Shown: positions 27,887-41,370 of the stretch, piece after piece
Numbering within the stretch: position 1 is the stretch's first letter
How the letters are laid out: the number at the start of each line of letters is the position of its first letter
Assembly (NCBI GenBank): GCA_937864005.1
Contig: CALMIL010000011.1
Span: 1-41,370, forward strand
DNA: 41,370 bases
Direction: 5' to 3'
Source: an uncultured Burkholderiales bacterium
GTDB taxonomy: Bacteria; Pseudomonadota; Gammaproteobacteria; Burkholderiales; Burkholderiaceae_C
Made by a program: the position numbers and the translations under genes
The notes under the pieces: generated by a model
What the model was told of the DNA's origin: nothing
Databases searched by the model: none
Seen by the model: only the letters and a program-made list of their open reading frames with translations

Positions 27887-29461
27887 ATGTCCGCACCGCA
27901 AGACGCGCCGGCCGCCGCGCCCGCCACGCCGCAGCCGCTGCACGGCGCGCAGCTCGCGCTCGGCACCTTCGCGCTGTCGCTGGCGACGTTCATGAACGTG
28001 CTCGACAGCTCGATCGCCAACGTCTCGCTGCCGGCAATCTCGGGCGACCTCGGCGTGAGCCCGAACCAGGGTATCTGGGTCATCACGAGCTTCGCGGTCG
28101 CGAATGCGATCTCGGTGCCGCTCACCGGCTGGCTCACGCAGCGCATCGGCACAGTGCGGCTCTTCACGAGCAGCGTGCTGCTCTTCGTGCTCGCCTCCTG
28201 GCTGTGCGGCCTGGCACCGAGCATCGAGCTCTTGATCCTGTTTCGCGTCATCCAGGGCGCGGTCGCGGGGCCGATGATCCCGCTGTCGCAGACGCTCTTG
28301 CTGCAGAGCTATCCGAAGGCCAAGGCCGGCATGGCGCTTGCGGTGTGGTCGATGACCGTGCTCGTCGCGCCGGTGATGGGGCCGCTGCTGGGCGGCTGGA
28401 TCACCGACAACATCTCCTGGCCGTGGATCTTCTACATCAACGTGCCGGTCGGGTTGTTTGCCGCCGGGCTGACGTGGAGCATCTATCGCGACCGCGAATC
28501 GGCGACGCGCAAGCTGCCGATCGATGTCGTCGGCCTGTCGCTGCTCGTGATCTGGGTCGGCGCGCTGCAGATCATGCTCGACAAGGGCCGCGAGCTCGAC
28601 TGGTTCCACTCGGGCGAGATCATCGCGCTCGCCGTCGTCTCCGCGATCACCTTCGTCGTCTTCGTCATCTGGGAACTGACCGAGGAGCATCCGGTCGTCG
28701 ATCTGACGCTCTTCAAGCGCCGCAACTTCTGGACCGGCACGCTCTCGATGAGCGTCGGCTATGGTCTGTTCTTCGGCAATGTCGTGATGCTGCCCCTGTG
28801 GCTGCAACTCTACATGGGCTATACGGCGACGGCCGCCGGCTGGGTGCTGGCGCCGGTCGGCGTGCTCGCGATCCTGTGCATGCCGTTCGTCGGCAAGAGC
28901 GTTGCGACGGTCGATGCGCGCCTGCTCGCGACCGTCTCGTTCGTCGTCTTCGCGCTCGTGATGTGGATGCGAAGCTGGTTCAATACCGAGGCCGACATCG
29001 AGACCATCCTCGTTCCGACCGTGATCCAGGGTATCGGCACCGCGTTCTTCTTCGTTCCGCTCGTCTCGCTGACCCTGTCCGGGCTCTCGCCGGAGCGCAT
29101 TCCCGCGGCCACCGGCCTGAGCAACTTCGTGCGCATCACGGCCGGCGCGTTCGGCACCTCGGTCACGACGACGCTCTGGGACAGCCGCACCGCGCTGCAC
29201 CACGCACAGCTCACCGAGCGTATCGCCGACGGCACCGGCGTCGCCGCGGCCGACGCCTTCGCGAAGATGCACGCGCTCGGACTCAGCAGCGAGCAGGTTG
29301 CGGCCTACGTCAACCAGCTCATCGACCGGCAGGCGGCGATGCTCGGCGCGAACGATATCTTCGCCGGATCGGCGCTGTTGTTCCTGCTGATGATCGGCCT
29401 CGTCTGGCTCGCGCGGCCGACCGCGCACGGCGCCGCGGCGGACGCGAGCGCGGCGCACTGA
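27887..29461 (+). CDS. emrB: EmrB-type MFS drug:proton antiporter (DHA2, 14 helices)
   Basis: Inner-membrane transporter of the pump, exporting hydrophobic compounds in exchange for protons. It has 524 residues with 14 predicted membrane helices. DHA2 hallmarks are L-D-S-S-I-A-N-V-S-L-P-A-I in helix 1, W-V-I-T-S-F-A-V-A-N-A-I, and the antiporter motif around G-P-L-L-G-G-W-I-T-D in helix 5. The ATG at 27887 is 13 bp after the emrA stop; the ribosome binding site is weak, so coupling to emrA is likely. It ends 24 bp from the convergent cyclase gene. Confidence 0.94.
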   Translation: MSAPQDAPAAAPATPQPLHGAQLALGTFALSLATFMNVLDSSIANVSLPAISGDLGVSPNQGIWVITSFAVANAISVPLTGWLTQRIGTVRLFTSSVLLFVLASWLCGLAPSIELLILFRVIQGAVAGPMIPLSQTLLLQSYPKAKAGMALAVWSMTVLVAPVMGPLLGGWITDNISWPWIFYINVPVGLFAAGLTWSIYRDRESATRKLPIDVVGLSLLVIWVGALQIMLDKGRELDWFHSGEIIALAVVSAITFVVFVIWELTEEHPVVDLTLFKRRNFWTGTLSMSVGYGLFFGNVVMLPLWLQLYMGYTATAAGWVLAPVGVLAILCMPFVGKSVATVDARLLATVSFVVFALVMWMRSWFNTEADIETILVPTVIQGIGTAFFFVPLVSLTLSGLSPERIPAATGLSNFVRITAGAFGTSVTTTLWDSRTALHHAQLTERIADGTGVAAADAFAKMHALGLSSEQVAAYVNQLIDRQAAMLGANDIFAGSALLFLLMIGLVWLARPTAHGAAADASAAH

Positions 29462-29485
29462 GCGCAGGGATCGACCCCCGGCGGC

Positions 29486-30541
29486 TCATGCCGGGCGCAG
29501 CGTTTGCACCGCATGCACCTCGACCGGCTCGCTCTTGCCCTTGAACGTCACCGGGCCCAGCGCGTCGGCGCGCAGCGCATCGCCGACCGCGTCTGCGATC
29601 GCATCGCGCGTCGCGCCGTCGATCAGGATCGCGCGGCGCGCTACCTTGGTATGCGCCTCGAGCCGCGCCGCGAGGTTGACCGTATCGCCGATGCAGGTGT
29701 AGGTCGCGCGCTGCTGGGTGCCGGTGTAGCCGGCGATGACCTCACCCGACGCGATGCCGATGCCGATCGCGATCGGCGTCTTGCCCGTGCCCTCGCGCTC
29801 GACGTTGAGCAGATCGATCAGCTCGATCATGTCGAGCGCTGCGCGCACCGCCGCGCCGGGCGGGTCCGCGAGCGGCAGCGGCGCGCCGAAGAGCGCCATC
29901 AGGCCGTCGCCGATCATCTGGTTGACGACGCCGCCCTGGCCGGTGATGGCGTCGAACATCAGCGTGTAGTAGGTGTTCAGCAGCTCGATCGTCTCCTCCG
30001 GCGGCTGCGACTCGACGAGCGCGGTGAAGCCGCGGATGTCGGAGAACATCACCGTGCCCTGCACGCGCCGGCCGCCGAGCGCGAAGCCCGACTGCTGCAG
30101 ATCCTCGGCGACCTCGGAGGTCGCGAAGCGGCGGATCAGCTCCTTTTGCTGATCGCGCAGGCGCTTCTTTTCCAGGCTGGAGTTGATCCGCGCCTTCAGC
30201 AGCACCGGATTCACCGGCTTGTGCAGATAGTCCTCGGCGCCGAGCTCGACGCAGCGCGCGATGTGCGCCACGCCCTCGAGCGACGAGGTGACGATCACCG
30301 GCAGGTCGCGCAGCCGGGTGTCGGCGACGAGCTGCTCGAGCAGCTGGAAGCCGTCCATCTCCGGCATCTCCATGTCGAGCAGCAGCAGGTCGAAGCTCTC
30401 GCCGCGCAGCATCTCGAGGGCGACGCGGCCGTTCTCGGCGAGCGCGACGCGGTGCCCCTGCAGCTCGAGGCTGCGCGCGAGCAGCAGGCGGTTGACCTTG
30501 TTGTCGTCCGCGACCAGCAGGCGTGCCGCAAGCTCAGCCAT
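29486..30541 (-). CDS. Response regulator with class III nucleotide cyclase output
   Basis: It has 351 residues from the ATG at 30541. A receiver domain (about 6-125) has phospho-acceptor Asp56 in L-L-L-L-D-M-E-M-P and Lys108 in L-H-K-P-V. A linker helix leads to a class III cyclase domain (about 158-345) with metal-binding Asp168 (F-S-D-I-R-G-F-T) and Asp212 (I-G-D-G-L-M-A), Thr282, and the transition-state pair Asn289 and Arg293 (D-T-V-N-L-A-A-R). The adenine-selecting Lys of adenylyl cyclases is Gln208 (V-V-N-Q-M-I-G-D). A phosphorylation-controlled cyclic-nucleotide synthase is expected; cAMP is likely but not certain. It overlaps the HPt gene by 8 bp as the last gene of the phosphorelay operon. 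CyaC-like proteins of cyanobacteria also join receiver and cyclase. Confidence 0.9.
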   Translation of the reverse strand: MAELAARLLVADDNKVNRLLLARSLELQGHRVALAENGRVALEMLRGESFDLLLLDMEMPEMDGFQLLEQLVADTRLRDLPVIVTSSLEGVAHIARCVELGAEDYLHKPVNPVLLKARINSSLEKKRLRDQQKELIRRFATSEVAEDLQQSGFALGGRRVQGTVMFSDIRGFTALVESQPPEETIELLNTYYTLMFDAITGQGGVVNQMIGDGLMALFGAPLPLADPPGAAVRAALDMIELIDLLNVEREGTGKTPIAIGIGIASGEVIAGYTGTQQRATYTCIGDTVNLAARLEAHTKVARRAILIDGATRDAIADAVGDALRADALGPVTFKGKSEPVEVHAVQTLRPA

Positions 30542-30861
30542 TGCACGCCCGCTTGAGCGCCGCCGCGACGCGCACGTACTCGGTCTGCAGCGCGTCGATG
30601 GCCGCCGCATCGGGCGGCAGGCCGCCCTGTTCGAGCTCGCGCGCCATCGCGCCGAGCGCGGTCGCGCCGAAGGTCTGGCCGTTGGACTTCAGCGAATGCG
30701 CGGCGCGCCGGAAGCGTTCGGCGCTGCCCTCGTGCAGCGCGGCGCGAAGTTCGGCGAACATCTGCGGCGCTTCCTCGTGGAAGGTGTCGACGAGTTCGGC
30801 GACGAAATCCTCCCCCGCGCTGGCCTGCAGTTCGTTGAAGACGGTGAGATCGATCGCTGCG

Positions 30862-30869
<8 letters not shown>
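30534..30869 (-). CDS. Free-standing HPt phosphotransfer protein
   Basis: It has 111 residues, nearly all helical: a four-helix HPt domain with phospho-accepting His58 in A-A-H-S-L-K-S-N-G. It would carry phosphate from the receiver of a hybrid kinase to a second receiver. The genes on both sides supply exactly those partners: hybrid kinases upstream, receiver-cyclase downstream. It overlaps each neighbour by 8 bp, so synthesis of the relay parts is coupled. Confidence 0.93.
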
Positions 30870-34602
<3,733 letters not shown>

Positions 34603-34605
34603 GCG

Positions 34606-37600
34606 TCAATGCCCGCGTCGCGGTTCGACTTCGCCGAGTGCCGCGACGAGCGCCTCGACGCGGATCGGCTTCGTCACGTAGTCGTCCATGCCGGCGGAGA
34701 GGCACTCCTCGCGGTCGCCCTGCATCGCGTTGGCCGTCATCGCGACGATGCGCGGGCGCGCCGCGGCCTGGGGCCAGCGCGCGACGATGCGCCGGCTCGC
34801 CTCGAGCCCGTCCATCTCGGGCATCTGCACGTCCATCAGCACGACGTCGTAGGTCTGGCGCGCGACGCATTCGATTGCCTCGATGCCGTTGGCGGCGAGA
34901 TCGGCGCGGTAGCCCATCTGCTGCAGCAGCCGCAGCGCGAGCTTCTGGTTCACGACGTTGTCCTCGGCGAGCAGGATGCGCAGCGGGTGGCGCAGCGCGA
35001 GGCTGGCGTCGATCGTCGGCCGGGCCGGTTCGGCCCGGCGCACGGCCGGTGCCTCGCCGAGCAGCGTCGCCAGCGCGTCGAACAACTGGCTCTGGTGCAG
35101 CGGCTTGGCGAGCGTCGCCGCGAAAAGGGCGCCGGCCATCGCCTCCTTGCGCCCGAGCGACGAGAACAGCACCAGCGGCAGCGTGTGGCCCGTGGCGCGG
35201 ATGCGCCGCGCAAGCTCGAGGCCGTCCATCTCGGGCATGTGCATGTCGAGGATGGCGGCGTCGAAGCGTTCGCCGCCATCCAGCCAGGCAAGCGCCTGCA
35301 GCGGCGATTCGCTTTCGCGCACCTGCATGCCCCACTTCGCCGTCTGCAGCGCGAGGATGCGCCGGTTCGTCGCGTTGTCGTCGACGACGAGCAGGCGCTT
35401 GCCGACGAGGGCCGGCTGCTCGCCCAGCAACTCGCGCCGCGCGCCGGGCGGTGCCACGGCGCGCGGTGCGGCAATCGTGAAGGCGAACGTGCTGCCCCGG
35501 CCCGGCCCGGCGCTCTCGACCCACATCGTGCCGCCCATCAGCTCGACGAGCCGCTTGCTGATCGCAAGGCCCAGCCCGGTGCCGCCATATTTACGCGTCG
35601 TCGAGCTGTCGGCCTGACTGAAACTCTGGAACAGCCGCGCCCTGCCTTCCTCGGTGAGGCCGATGCCCGAGTCGCGCACCGCGAAGTGCAGCGTCTCGCC
35701 CTCGCTGCGAACGCCGAGCACGACTTCGCCGGCTTCGGTGAACTTGACCGCGTTGGACAGCAGGTTCAACAGCACCTGGCGCAGCCGGGTCACGTCGCCC
35801 TCGACCGCGGCGGGCACGTCGCCCTCGAAGTCGTAGGCGACTTCGAGGGCCTTCTCGGCGGCGCGCGCCGCGACGAGGTCGAGCGCCGACTCGACGCACT
35901 CGCGCAGGTCGAACGGATGGCGCTCGATATCCATCCGCCCGGCCTCGATCTTCGAGAAGTCGAGGATGTCGTTGATGATCGCGAGCAGCGCGTCGCCGCT
36001 GTCGCGAATGGTGCCGGCGAAGTCGCGCTGCTCGGCGTTCAGCGGCGTGTCCAGCAGCAGCCCGCTCATGCCGATCACCGCATTCATCGGCGTGCGGATC
36101 TCGTGGCTCATCGTCGCGAGGAAGGCGCTCTTCGCTTCGTTGGCCGACTCGGCCTGGGCACGCGCCACCTGCGCCTCATTGAACAGGCGCGCATTCTGGA
36201 TCGCGATCACCGCCTGATCGGCGAACATCTCGAGCAATGCCATTTCCTTCGCCGTGAACGCCTTCAGCGTGGCGCGGGCGACGCACAGCGCGCCGGCCCC
36301 GCGGCCGTGCCACACCATCGGCGCGGCAATGAGCGAGAAATTGCCGACCTTGGCCGCCATGCGGCGGATCACCTCGGGCGCGCCTTCGCCGTGCAGGGCG
36401 TCGGGGTAGTTCATGACGCGGCGCTCGTGCATCGCCTGCGCGATCACGGTCTGCTCGACCGGCGTCGGCCGGAATTTCGCGGTCAGGCTGCTGCCTTCGC
36501 CGCGCACCGAGCCGAGACGGACCATCGCGTCTTCATCGATCGTCAGCACGCACAGGTCGCTGCATTCGATGAGGCGCTGGCAACTGTCGAGGATCTTGTC
36601 GAACACCGGCTGCGCGTCGGCGACCGAATTGCTGATCACCTCCAGCACCTCGGCCGACGCGGTCTGCTGCTCCAGCGATTCCTGCGTCTCCCTGAACAGC
36701 CGCTCGTTCTGGATCGCGATCACGGCCTGGTCGGCGAAGACCTTGAGCAGCGCCTGTTCCCTCTCGTCGAAGCGGTCGTGCACGTCGCGAGTGACGCTGA
36801 TCGAGCCGATGTAGCGCTCTGCCGCGAACATCGGCGCCACCATCTGCGCATAGCTGTAGCCGAGAGCCAGCCCCGGCGCGCGCATGCCGTAGGGCACGCC
36901 TTCTTCGCCCAGCACGTCGGCCGAGGCGATGACTTGACGGATGCGCTGCACGGCGGCCGCGGGGCGCGGGCTCAGGCGGATCGGGTGGATTCCGCGCGTC
37001 ACGTTCTCGGCGGTCTGCGCCCGCGCGTGCGCGGCGGCGTCGCCTTCGGGCACGAAGTGGCGGTTCGCGGTCAGATGGACGAGGCCATCGTCGCCCATCA
37101 GGTTGACTGACGCGTGGATCGCCCGGAACAGCTTGCCGACGCTGTCGAGGATCTTGTCGAATACCGGCTTCGCGTCCGCCATCGAACTGCCCACCACCTG
37201 CAGCACCTCGGTCGTTGCGGTCTGCTGTGTCAGCGCCTCCTTCGTCTCGTTGAACAGCCGCGCGTTCTGCACCGCGATCACCGCCTGGCTCGCAAAGCTC
37301 TTGAGCAGCGCGATCTCCTTGTCGGAAAACGGCCCCGGAGGCTGGCGCACGACGTAGATCGAGCCGAGGTCGCGGCCCTCCCACAGCATCGGCGCGATGA
37401 TGATCGCGTAGTGGCCCATCTTCTCGGCCATTTCGCGCATCGTCGCCGGCAACTGCGGCACGCGCGCGGTGTCGGGGACGTGCACGACCTCGGTGCCGGC
37501 GAGCGCGGCGGCGATCGGCGAATCGTTCGTCCAGCGCCGCGGGTACATGCGCTCGATCATCTCGCGCGCCGCGCCGAGGTGGGCGGCGAACTGCATCGTG

Positions 37601-40600
37601 CCGCCGTCGTCGAGCAGCGTCATGCCGACCTCGGCATTGGCGAACAGGCGCAGGCAGCTCTCGAGGATCTTGTCGAATACCGGGCGCGCATCGGCCATCG
37701 AGCGGCTGATGACCTCGAGCACCTCGGCGCTCGCGGTCTGGCGGTCGAGCGCCTGCTGCGTGTCGCGCCACAGCCGCGCATTCTGGATCGCGATCACCGC
37801 CTGGTCGGCGAAGGTCTGCAGCAGCGCGAGCTCGGCATCGTTGAACGGCCTTCTTGCGCTGCGCGACAGACCGATGCCGCCGATGCCGCGGCCCTCCCAG
37901 AGCATCGGCGCGAAGGCCATCGCGACGTTGCCGAACGCGGCGACGATCTTGTCGCGCATCCTGGCCGGCACCTCCGAGGCATCCGCGAGGCTCGGGTAGT
38001 GGACCGCCCGCCGCCTGCGAAATGCCGGCCCGAGCACCCAGTTGTCGAGCGCGCGCGGAAAGCTCGCCTTCACCCGCTCGCTGTCGAGTCCGCGGCAGTC
38101 GCCCAGCGTCACGACCTCGTTGTCGTCGACCAGCGCGACCGTCATCTGCTTGACGTCGAAGAGCGTCTCGCAGCTCTCGAGAATCTTGCTGAAGACCGGC
38201 TGCGCGTCCTCGATCGACGCGCCGATGGCGCCCAGCACCTCGGCCGACGCGCGCTGCTGCTCGAGCGCCTCCTGGGTCTCGTTGAACAGCCGCGCGTTCT
38301 GGATCGCGATCACCGCCTGGTCGGCGAAAGTGGAAAGCAGCGACAGCTCCTTGTCGCCGAACGGCCGCGGCGGCTGGCGCGCGGCGGTGATCACGCCGAT
38401 GCCCTGGCCTTGCCAGACCATCGGCGCGAGGGCGACCGAGCAATGCCCGGTCTGCTCGATCACGGCGCGCAACGCGGCCGGCACGTCCGCCATCGTCGCC
38501 GTGTCGGCGATGTGGATGAGCCGCCGCTCGCGGATCACGCGTGCCGTCATCGTCTGCTCGAGCGGCTTCGGGAAGCTGCGCGCGACGGCCTCGAACGCGC
38601 TGCCGCGCCACGCGCTGGCGTGCACCTGGCCGTCGCCCTGGACGACGAAGATGCCGAGCTGCTCGGTGGCGAACAGGCGCTGGCAGCTGTCGAGGATCTT
38701 GTCGAAGACCGGCTTCGTATCGGCGACCGAGTGGCTGATGACCTGCAGCACCTCGGCGGTCGCCGTCTGCCGCTCGAGCGCCTCCCGCGTCTCGTCGAAC
38801 AGCCGCACGTTCTCGATCGCGATCACCGCCTGGTCGGCGAAGGTCTGCAGCAGCTTGACCTGCTTGTCGGGAAACACGCCGGGCTCTTCGCGAATGATGG
38901 CGAGCGAACCGACGGGCTGGCCCTCGCGCAGCATCGGCACGGCGAGGACGCTGCGCCAACCCGCCTTGCGGGCCTGATCCTTCAGCGGATAGGCCGGATC
39001 GGCGAGGACGTCGGCGTGCTGCACCGGCGTGCGCTCCAGGATCGCGCGCGCGTTGATCGAGCCGCTTCCGGGCCGCATCGGGAAGGCTGCCTGCATCGCC
39101 TCGTCGGCCGCCGGCGTGGTGCCGTGGTAGGCCTTCAGATGGACCCATTCGCCGTCGAACCGAGTGATCGCGCCCATGCGCGCGTCGTACAGCGCCATCG
39201 CCCGGTCGAGGATCGCGTCGAATACCGGCTGCACGTCGGTCGGCGACTGGCTGATGACCTGCAGGACCTCCGCTGTCGCCGTCTGCCGCTCGAGCGCCTC
39301 CCGCGTCTCGTTGAACAGTCGCACGTTCTCGATCGCGATGACCGCCTGGTCGGCGAAGGTCTGCAGCAGATCGACCTCGTGCGCGTCGAACGCGCGCGCC
39401 TCCACCTTGCAGACGGTGATCGCGCCGAGCGCCTGACCGAGCCGCTTCATCGGCACGCCGAGCGCGGCCCGGTAGTTCGCGACGCGGGCCGCCGGGGCCA
39501 TTTCGTAGTGCGGGTCGGCCAGCGCGTCGGCGATGTTGATCACTTCGCCCGCCGCGATCGCGCGCGCGGTAACCGAATTGCTCTCCCGCACGCGCACCGG
39601 GAAGTGATCCGCGATGGCGCGGGTACCCTCCGGCGTGACGCCGCGCGCGCATCCCAGGCGGACCCATTGGCCATCGCAGGTGAAGACGAATCCGAAGTCG
39701 GCCCCGCACAGGTGGATCGCGCGCTCGGCGATGACCTCGAACACCGGCAGCGTGCTTCCGGGCGAACTCGAGATCGCGCGCAGGATGTCCGCGGTCGCGG
39801 TCTGCTTCTCGAGCGCCTCGCGCGTCTCGTTGAAGAGGCGCACGTTCTCGATCGCGATCACCGCCTGGTCGGCGAAAGTCTGCAGCAGCTTCACCTGCCG
39901 GTCCGGGAACGGGCCCGGCTCGGCGCGGCATACCGTGATCGCGCCGACGACCCGCCCATCCTTGAGCATCGGCACGCCGAGGTTGCTGCGAAAGCCTGCC
40001 TGCGCGGCGGCGCCTTGCAACGCGTACTGCGCATCCTGCGTGATGTCGGCAATCTGCACCGGCACGCCATCGCGCACCGTGCGCGCGCTGACCGACCCGT
40101 CGCCCGGCCGCATCGGAAACGCGCTTCGCATCGTCTCCTCGGCCTGCGGCGTGACGCCGTGGTAGGCCATCAGGTGCACCGATTCGCCGTCGAAGCGCGA
40201 CACGCCGCTGATGATCGCGCCGCACAGCACCCGGGCGCGGTCGGCGATCGCCTCGAACACCGGCTGCACGTCGGAGGGCGACGCGGCGATCACCTTCAGG
40301 ATCTCCGCGGTCGCGGTCTGGCGCTCGAGCGATTGGCGCGTCTCCTCGATCAGGCGCGCGTTCTCGAGCGCCATGCCCATGCTCGCCGCGATCGTCTGCA
40401 GCAGGCGCACCTCGGCGTCGCCGAAGGCGTACTCGCGCTCGTGGTTCTGCAGCGCGATGAAGCCGAGGACGCGGTCGCTGGCGAGGATCGGCACCGATAC
40501 GATCGAGTGGCACCAGTCGGTGCCCGGGGCCGGCGCGAGGCCGAAGGCGGTCTGCTCGGCGCGCGTATTGAAGACGCGCGGCGTGCGCTCGCCGAACGCC

Positions 40601-41370
40601 TGCGCGAGCGCGCTGTCCGGCTCGACGCGGCGCGGCGGCCGGTGCGGGATCGCCTTGCCGTGCTCGACGTTGTAGAGCGTGTGGACGGTGCGGCTTTCGT
40701 CGTCCCACCAGAGCATGCTGACGCTGCCGATCTGGAACACCTCGCGCAGCTTGTCGCCGACGAGCTTGGCGATGCGCTGGAAGTCGAGCAGGCCGGCGAC
40801 GCCGTGCTGGATGGTATTGATCACCGCGAGCTCGGCATTGCGCGCCTCGGTCTGCTTCAGCAGCGACTGCGACTGGGAAAATAGGCGAGCGTTGTCGAGC
40901 GCGACGCCCATGCTCGCGACGACCGTCTGCAGCAGCCGCACCGCGGGCGCGTCGAAGGCATCCTCGCGCTCGAAGCTCTCGACGCCGACCAGTCCGCAAA
41001 ACTTTCCGCCAGTCATCACCGGCACGTAGACGCCCGATCTCGGCATGTCGGTGCCGGGCATCACGGTCATCTGCAGCGCAGCGTAGTCGGCCGCGTCGCG
41101 CACGATCAGCGATTCTCCGGCGCGTGCGCGCCGGTACCAGACGCGGTCCGCGTCCGGGACGAACGACTGCTGGACCAGACGCACGCCGTGTTCGACGGTG
41201 TAGAGCAGGCGCGCCGTCACGCCGTCGGCGTCCATCAACCCGATGTAGAGGTCGCGGCTCGAGAAGACCTCGCGCAGCTTGTCGCCGACGAGGTCGACGA
41301 TGGCCTGGAAGTCGAGCTCGGCGGCGATCGCGCTCTGGATCGCGTTGATGACAGCCAGCTCGCCGGCGCG
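34606..41370 (-). CDS. Giant hybrid histidine kinase with ten GAF domains and two receivers, 5' end beyond the window
   Basis: The frame is open to the right edge, so the start is not visible; 2254 residues are seen (numbered here from the edge). Ten GAF domains follow each other with short helical linkers, starting near 1, 174, 350, 523, 695, 868, 1040, 1212, 1385 and 1568. Then come HisKA (phospho-His1756 in [11 protein letters not shown]), HATPase (about 1855-1970), receiver 1 (Asp2042, L-D-M-H-M-P-E-M) and receiver 2 (Asp2180, M-D-V-Q-M-P-E-M). No membrane helix or signal peptide is visible. The GAFs fall into three sequence groups: 1-2, 3-5 and 6-10. Most GAFs end in a near-identical helix F-A-D-Q-A-V-I-A-I-(E/Q)-N. 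None shows a phytochrome-type Cys/PCB lyase signature that I recognise. Ligands are unknown. It is first of the visible genes in the phosphorelay operon, 3 nt from the next. Confidence 0.9.
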   Translation of the reverse strand, partial: RAGELAVINAIQSAIAAELDFQAIVDLVGDKLREVFSSRDLYIGLMDADGVTARLLYTVEHGVRLVQQSFVPDADRVWYRRARAGESLIVRDAADYAALQMTVMPGTDMPRSGVYVPVMTGGKFCGLVGVESFEREDAFDAPAVRLLQTVVASMGVALDNARLFSQSQSLLKQTEARNAELAVINTIQHGVAGLLDFQRIAKLVGDKLREVFQIGSVSMLWWDDESRTVHTLYNVEHGKAIPHRPPRRVEPDSALAQAFGERTPRVFNTRAEQTAFGLAPAPGTDWCHSIVSVPILASDRVLGFIALQNHEREYAFGDAEVRLLQTIAASMGMALENARLIEETRQSLERQTATAEILKVIAASPSDVQPVFEAIADRARVLCGAIISGVSRFDGESVHLMAYHGVTPQAEETMRSAFPMRPGDGSVSARTVRDGVPVQIADITQDAQYALQGAAAQAGFRSNLGVPMLKDGRVVGAITVCRAEPGPFPDRQVKLLQTFADQAVIAIENVRLFNETREALEKQTATADILRAISSSPGSTLPVFEVIAERAIHLCGADFGFVFTCDGQWVRLGCARGVTPEGTRAIADHFPVRVRESNSVTARAIAAGEVINIADALADPHYEMAPAARVANYRAALGVPMKRLGQALGAITVCKVEARAFDAHEVDLLQTFADQAVIAIENVRLFNETREALERQTATAEVLQVISQSPTDVQPVFDAILDRAMALYDARMGAITRFDGEWVHLKAYHGTTPAADEAMQAAFPMRPGSGSINARAILERTPVQHADVLADPAYPLKDQARKAGWRSVLAVPMLREGQPVGSLAIIREEPGVFPDKQVKLLQTFADQAVIAIENVRLFDETREALERQTATAEVLQVISHSVADTKPVFDKILDSCQRLFATEQLGIFVVQGDGQVHASAWRGSAFEAVARSFPKPLEQTMTARVIRERRLIHIADTATMADVPAALRAVIEQTGHCSVALAPMVWQGQGIGVITAARQPPRPFGDKELSLLSTFADQAVIAIQNARLFNETQEALEQQRASAEVLGAIGASIEDAQPVFSKILESCETLFDVKQMTVALVDDNEVVTLGDCRGLDSERVKASFPRALDNWVLGPAFRRRRAVHYPSLADASEVPARMRDKIVAAFGNVAMAFAPMLWEGRGIGGIGLSRSARRPFNDAELALLQTFADQAVIAIQNARLWRDTQQALDRQTASAEVLEVISRSMADARPVFDKILESCLRLFANAEVGMTLLDDGGTMQFAAHLGAAREMIERMYPRRWTNDSPIAAALAGTEVVHVPDTARVPQLPATMREMAEKMGHYAIIIAPMLWEGRDLGSIYVVRQPPGPFSDKEIALLKSFASQAVIAVQNARLFNETKEALTQQTATTEVLQVVGSSMADAKPVFDKILDSVGKLFRAIHASVNLMGDDGLVHLTANRHFVPEGDAAAHARAQTAENVTRGIHPIRLSPRPAAAVQRIRQVIASADVLGEEGVPYGMRAPGLALGYSYAQMVAPMFAAERYIGSISVTRDVHDRFDEREQALLKVFADQAVIAIQNERLFRETQESLEQQTASAEVLEVISNSVADAQPVFDKILDSCQRLIECSDLCVLTIDEDAMVRLGSVRGEGSSLTAKFRPTPVEQTVIAQAMHERRVMNYPDALHGEGAPEVIRRMAAKVGNFSLIAAPMVWHGRGAGALCVARATLKAFTAKEMALLEMFADQAVIAIQNARLFNEAQVARAQAESANEAKSAFLATMSHEIRTPMNAVIGMSGLLLDTPLNAEQRDFAGTIRDSGDALLAIINDILDFSKIEAGRMDIERHPFDLRECVESALDLVAARAAEKALEVAYDFEGDVPAAVEGDVTRLRQVLLNLLSNAVKFTEAGEVVLGVRSEGETLHFAVRDSGIGLTEEGRARLFQSFSQADSSTTRKYGGTGLGLAISKRLVELMGGTMWVESAGPGRGSTFAFTIAAPRAVAPPGARRELLGEQPALVGKRLLVVDDNATNRRILALQTAKWGMQVRESESPLQALAWLDGGERFDAAILDMHMPEMDGLELARRIRATGHTLPLVLFSSLGRKEAMAGALFAATLAKPLHQSQLFDALATLLGEAPAVRRAEPARPTIDASLALRHPLRILLAEDNVVNQKLALRLLQQMGYRADLAANGIEAIECVARQTYDVVLMDVQMPEMDGLEASRRIVARWPQAAARPRIVAMTANAMQGDREECLSAGMDDYVTKPIRVEALVAALGEVEPRRGH
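34799..34860 (-). repeat. 62-bp exact direct repeat in receiver domain, copy B
   Basis: Identical to 31061-31122. It lies in the second receiver of the giant kinase, 3738 bp from copy A in the same orientation, so recombination would delete most of the TPR kinase gene and fuse the two. Confidence 0.9.
36150..41370 (-). repeat. Tandem array of ten GAF-coding units (about 515-550 bp each)
   Basis: Unit boundaries fall near 36150, 36665, 37215, 37735, 38250, 38765, 39285, 39800, 40320 and 40850, with the last unit reaching the window edge. A block of the form GATCGCGATCACCGCCTG followed by GTCGGCGAA recurs almost unchanged near the end of most units (for example around 37785, 38305, 38816 and 39850). 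The array therefore has both protein-level and nucleotide-level repetition and probably grew by unequal recombination. Confidence 0.85.

Noticed and set aside
36150..41370. Regularly spaced repeats considered as a CRISPR-like or other DNA repeat array
   Set aside because: The ~520-bp periodicity reflects tandem GAF domains in one open reading frame, not short repeats with spacers.

Overview
The window is high-GC DNA (roughly two thirds G+C or more by eye) from a Gram-negative bacterium, most likely a betaproteobacterium of the order Burkholderiales. The best evidence for this is the block EI24 membrane protein - CinA/MoaB-like protein - glnA - DUF4124-like protein - ntrB - ntrC - exodeoxyribonuclease III. 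A TakP-type TRAP transporter, a CadR/CadA metal pair and an Emr tripartite pump fit the same group. I cannot name a genus.

Layout. 1-89: probable tail of an IS3-type transposase cut by the window edge. 401-3999: TRAP transporter, with the two membrane subunits on + and the binding protein convergent on -. 4218-6920: Zn/Cd/Pb-exporting P-type ATPase divergent from its MerR-family regulator, with a classical 19-bp-spacer MerR promoter between them. 6921-11943: a segment bracketed by two inverted copies of a ~160-bp MITE-like element. It holds alanine dehydrogenase, a membrane diguanylate cyclase, an exported creatininase-family protein and an exported beta-propeller. 11961-20722: core metabolism, with nitrogen control (glnA, ntrB, ntrC), xth, folA and thyA. 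20811-24382: MscS-type channel and an ABC exporter. 24482-29461: MarR regulator plus an outer-membrane factor, EmrA and EmrB drug-efflux operon. 29486-41370: a signalling operon on the - strand that fills the right end and runs out of the window.

The signalling operon is the most unusual part. In transcription order it encodes a giant soluble hybrid histidine kinase with at least ten tandem GAF domains, HisKA, HATPase and two receivers (at least 2254 residues, 5' end beyond the window). Next come a second hybrid kinase with a TPR-like helical N-terminus, two GAF domains and a receiver, a free-standing HPt protein, and a receiver fused to a class III nucleotide cyclase. The genes are separated by 3 nt or overlap by 8 bp. 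The parts make a complete phosphorelay (kinase -> receiver -> HPt -> receiver) whose output would be a cyclic nucleotide. The cyclase has Gln where adenylyl cyclases have Lys and guanylyl cyclases have Glu, so its product is uncertain.

Other notable points: several promoters whose -10 hexamer ends exactly 6 nt before the start codon, implying leaderless mRNAs (cadA is the clearest case); MITE copies inserted at CTAG so that the stop codons of both upstream genes are made by the target site; an 11-C homopolymer in the glnA leader; and altered metal ligands in the exported creatininase homologue. I saw no tRNA, rRNA or CRISPR array.
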